Notes under the pieces: model-generated | Database searches by the model: none | What the model saw: only the letters and a program-made list of their open reading frames with translations | Told to the model about the DNA's origin: nothing | NCBI GenBank assembly: GCA_006538405.1 | Contig: BJKQ01000045.1 | Coordinates: forward strand, 1 to 54,373 | From: Hansfordia pulvinata | Lineage: Eukaryota > Ascomycota > Sordariomycetes > Xylariales | Direction of reading: 5' to 3' | Length of the DNA: 54,373 nt | Position numbers and translations under genes: made by a program | Shown here: positions 53,305 to 54,373 of the stretch, piece by piece | Layout of the letters: each line of letters starts with the position of its first letter | Numbering within the stretch: position 1 is the stretch's first letter

Positions 53305-54373
53305 ATGCCAGTTCAGACTCGCGCTGCCTACGCTCGCGCTGCCGACACACTTGCTTACGGGTCCCCTCCCGTTTTGGCGTCGGTACCGCCTCGGGCGCCA
53401 TCATCGAGTCGGTCCGCCTCTGCCGCCGCCTCTGCCTCCGCCTCCCGGCAATGCTCCACGAGGCTCCCCTCCGCTGATTTTCCAGACGGTCTCGAGGAGC
53501 AGCTCGCGCACGCGTTTCTTAACTCTCCACTACCCGCAGCCGGCCGCAAACCATGCGAGAACAGGAATCGCAGATGCGGAAGGCGATGCGGAAGACGATG
53601 CGGAAGACGATGCTGAAGCTGAGGACATTGCAAGAAGCAGAAGAGAGGGGTCACGGTCCGACAACGACCAAGTCACCAGATGTCATGGCAAGAGACAGGG
53701 GACGGCCCCGCAAGATGTGGAATCAATAGACGAGGACCATCGCCACGAGTTCCAATGCAGCAGTCTATTCAACCTGGCCGTCGAACTGAACCCTCGCCTC
53801 CCTCCTCCGCCTCCGACGGGCAACTATGTGCAGCCCCTTGAACTCGTCATACACGGCGACTGGCATGTTCGTCCCGCGCATCCCGTTTCTGTTCATCTTA
53901 CCGGCGATACCGGCTTTGTTGTGCGCGAGGCTGTCCCAAGCCGTGTGGCACCCATACTTCCGGACTGCCAGGTCTATGCCTCAGCCATCGTGAAATTGTT
54001 CCCACCTGATCTTGACGAAGACGAGAACCAGTCGCAGATTTGTCCGGAGGCAGCCCGCCGTCCCTCTTCAGGTCCGATTCCTCCTCGTCTGCCATGTCCT
54101 CGGCTCGAGGGGAAGACGGCGTCTCCAAGCTCCAGATCTTCGTGGTTGGTGTTATCACCCTCCTGCTTGGCCTCGTATCATGCTCAGCATATCAGGGCTA
54201 CTCTACTGGGAACAGTGGACGTGGAAGCCCGATCGCAATCACATGTGCCCACCTTTCTCCAGCCACTGCCTCTTCTCGATGACTTTATTGCCACGACGTC
54301 CGAGTATGTTGATCTGGCCCCTGGAATCATGTACGTCGCCGAGGGCGATCTGTATGGCCTCTTAAACGCATTG
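53305..54373 (+). CDS. probable membrane protein gene, partial at window end
   Basis: ATG 53305 starts MPVQTRAAYARAADTLAYG and Ser/Ala-rich sequence. A second frame is open from 53187 to the end of the window and carries clear coding sequence: DAEGDAEDDAEDDAEAED, FNLAVELNPRL, LELVIHGDWHVRPAHPVSVH, and at the end FLQPLPLLDDFIATTSEYVD. A candidate intron at 53489-53573 (85 nt, weak GTCTCG donor, TTAAC branch, GCAG acceptor) joins the two frames in phase. Around 54100-54190 the first frame supplies a membrane segment (KLQIFVVGVITLLLGLVSCS), so a further exon switch is likely. The protein continues beyond 54373. The topology resembles the 50394 gene. The family is not recognised. Confidence 0.55.

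Noticed and set aside
54012..54365. 117-codon gene at the window end
   Set aside because: It overlaps the better-supported frames of the partial gene starting at 53305 and has no domain.
1..54373. Starship-type element with a DUF3435 tyrosine recombinase
   Set aside because: No captain-like R-H-R-Y recombinase was found in any frame I could read. The element, if any, would have its captain outside the window.

Overview
The window looks like nuclear DNA of a filamentous ascomycete (Pezizomycotina), in a gene-poor, repeat-rich accessory or subtelomere-like region. The evidence is an AT-rich block that reads like DNA degraded by repeat-induced point mutation (RIP), a dead Ty3/gypsy integrase tail, fragments of typical fungal secondary-metabolism and transport genes (adenylate-forming NRPS-like N-terminus, MFS transporter, amidase), and short introns of fungal type (for example GTAAGT...CTAAC...CAG at 37610-37668). 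A hypocrealean host is possible but cannot be shown from the sequence. No rRNA, tRNA, CRISPR array or telomeric repeat was seen.

Layout. 1-6790 is an AT-rich isochore with no coding capacity. 6980-9476 is a decayed plus-strand coding region of unknown family, broken by TAA/TGA/TAG stops of the kind C-to-T change produces. 10-31.5 kb is a graveyard of gene fragments: a GDSGSW-containing ORF (10.4 kb), amidase core (12.4 kb), Q/S-rich pseudogene (17.4-18.4 kb), gypsy integrase tail (18.7-19.0 kb), a relic with four TAG codons and an apparent internal inversion (27.2-28.4 kb), MFS pieces (29.6-30.2 kb) and a truncated NRPS-like N-terminus (31.1-31.5 kb). Only two genes here look intact: 20050-20718 (+) and 24863-25441 (-). 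Between the fragments lie dispersed repeats, including four hairpin-forming units at 15.77-15.88 kb.

From 33 kb onward the gene content is better preserved and, on inspection, different: a large Ulp1/C48-type cysteine protease gene (33201-35849, -) with one in-frame TAG, a divergent pair sharing a promoter (40258-41481, - and 42006-42923, +), a poly-Q/coiled-coil gene (45781-46467, -), a large coiled-coil gene (47056-48642, +), and three genes or gene remnants with one membrane segment and a helical part (48984-49763, -; 50394-52391, +; 53305 to the window end, +). These are separated by minisatellites (22, 23, 57, 124 and 174 bp periods) and two arrays of a degenerate CCCACTTTTCGA motif at 36.7-37.06 and 38.8-39.24 kb.

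How the genes might work together is inference only. The protease has the H-D-(Q)-C layout of deSUMOylating enzymes and of proteases carried by several mobile elements. The other 40-54 kb proteins share one style: short ordered N-termini, long Ser/Pro/Ala-rich disordered stretches and helical C-termini. No transposase, tyrosine recombinase or reverse transcriptase that could mobilise the block is visible in the window.
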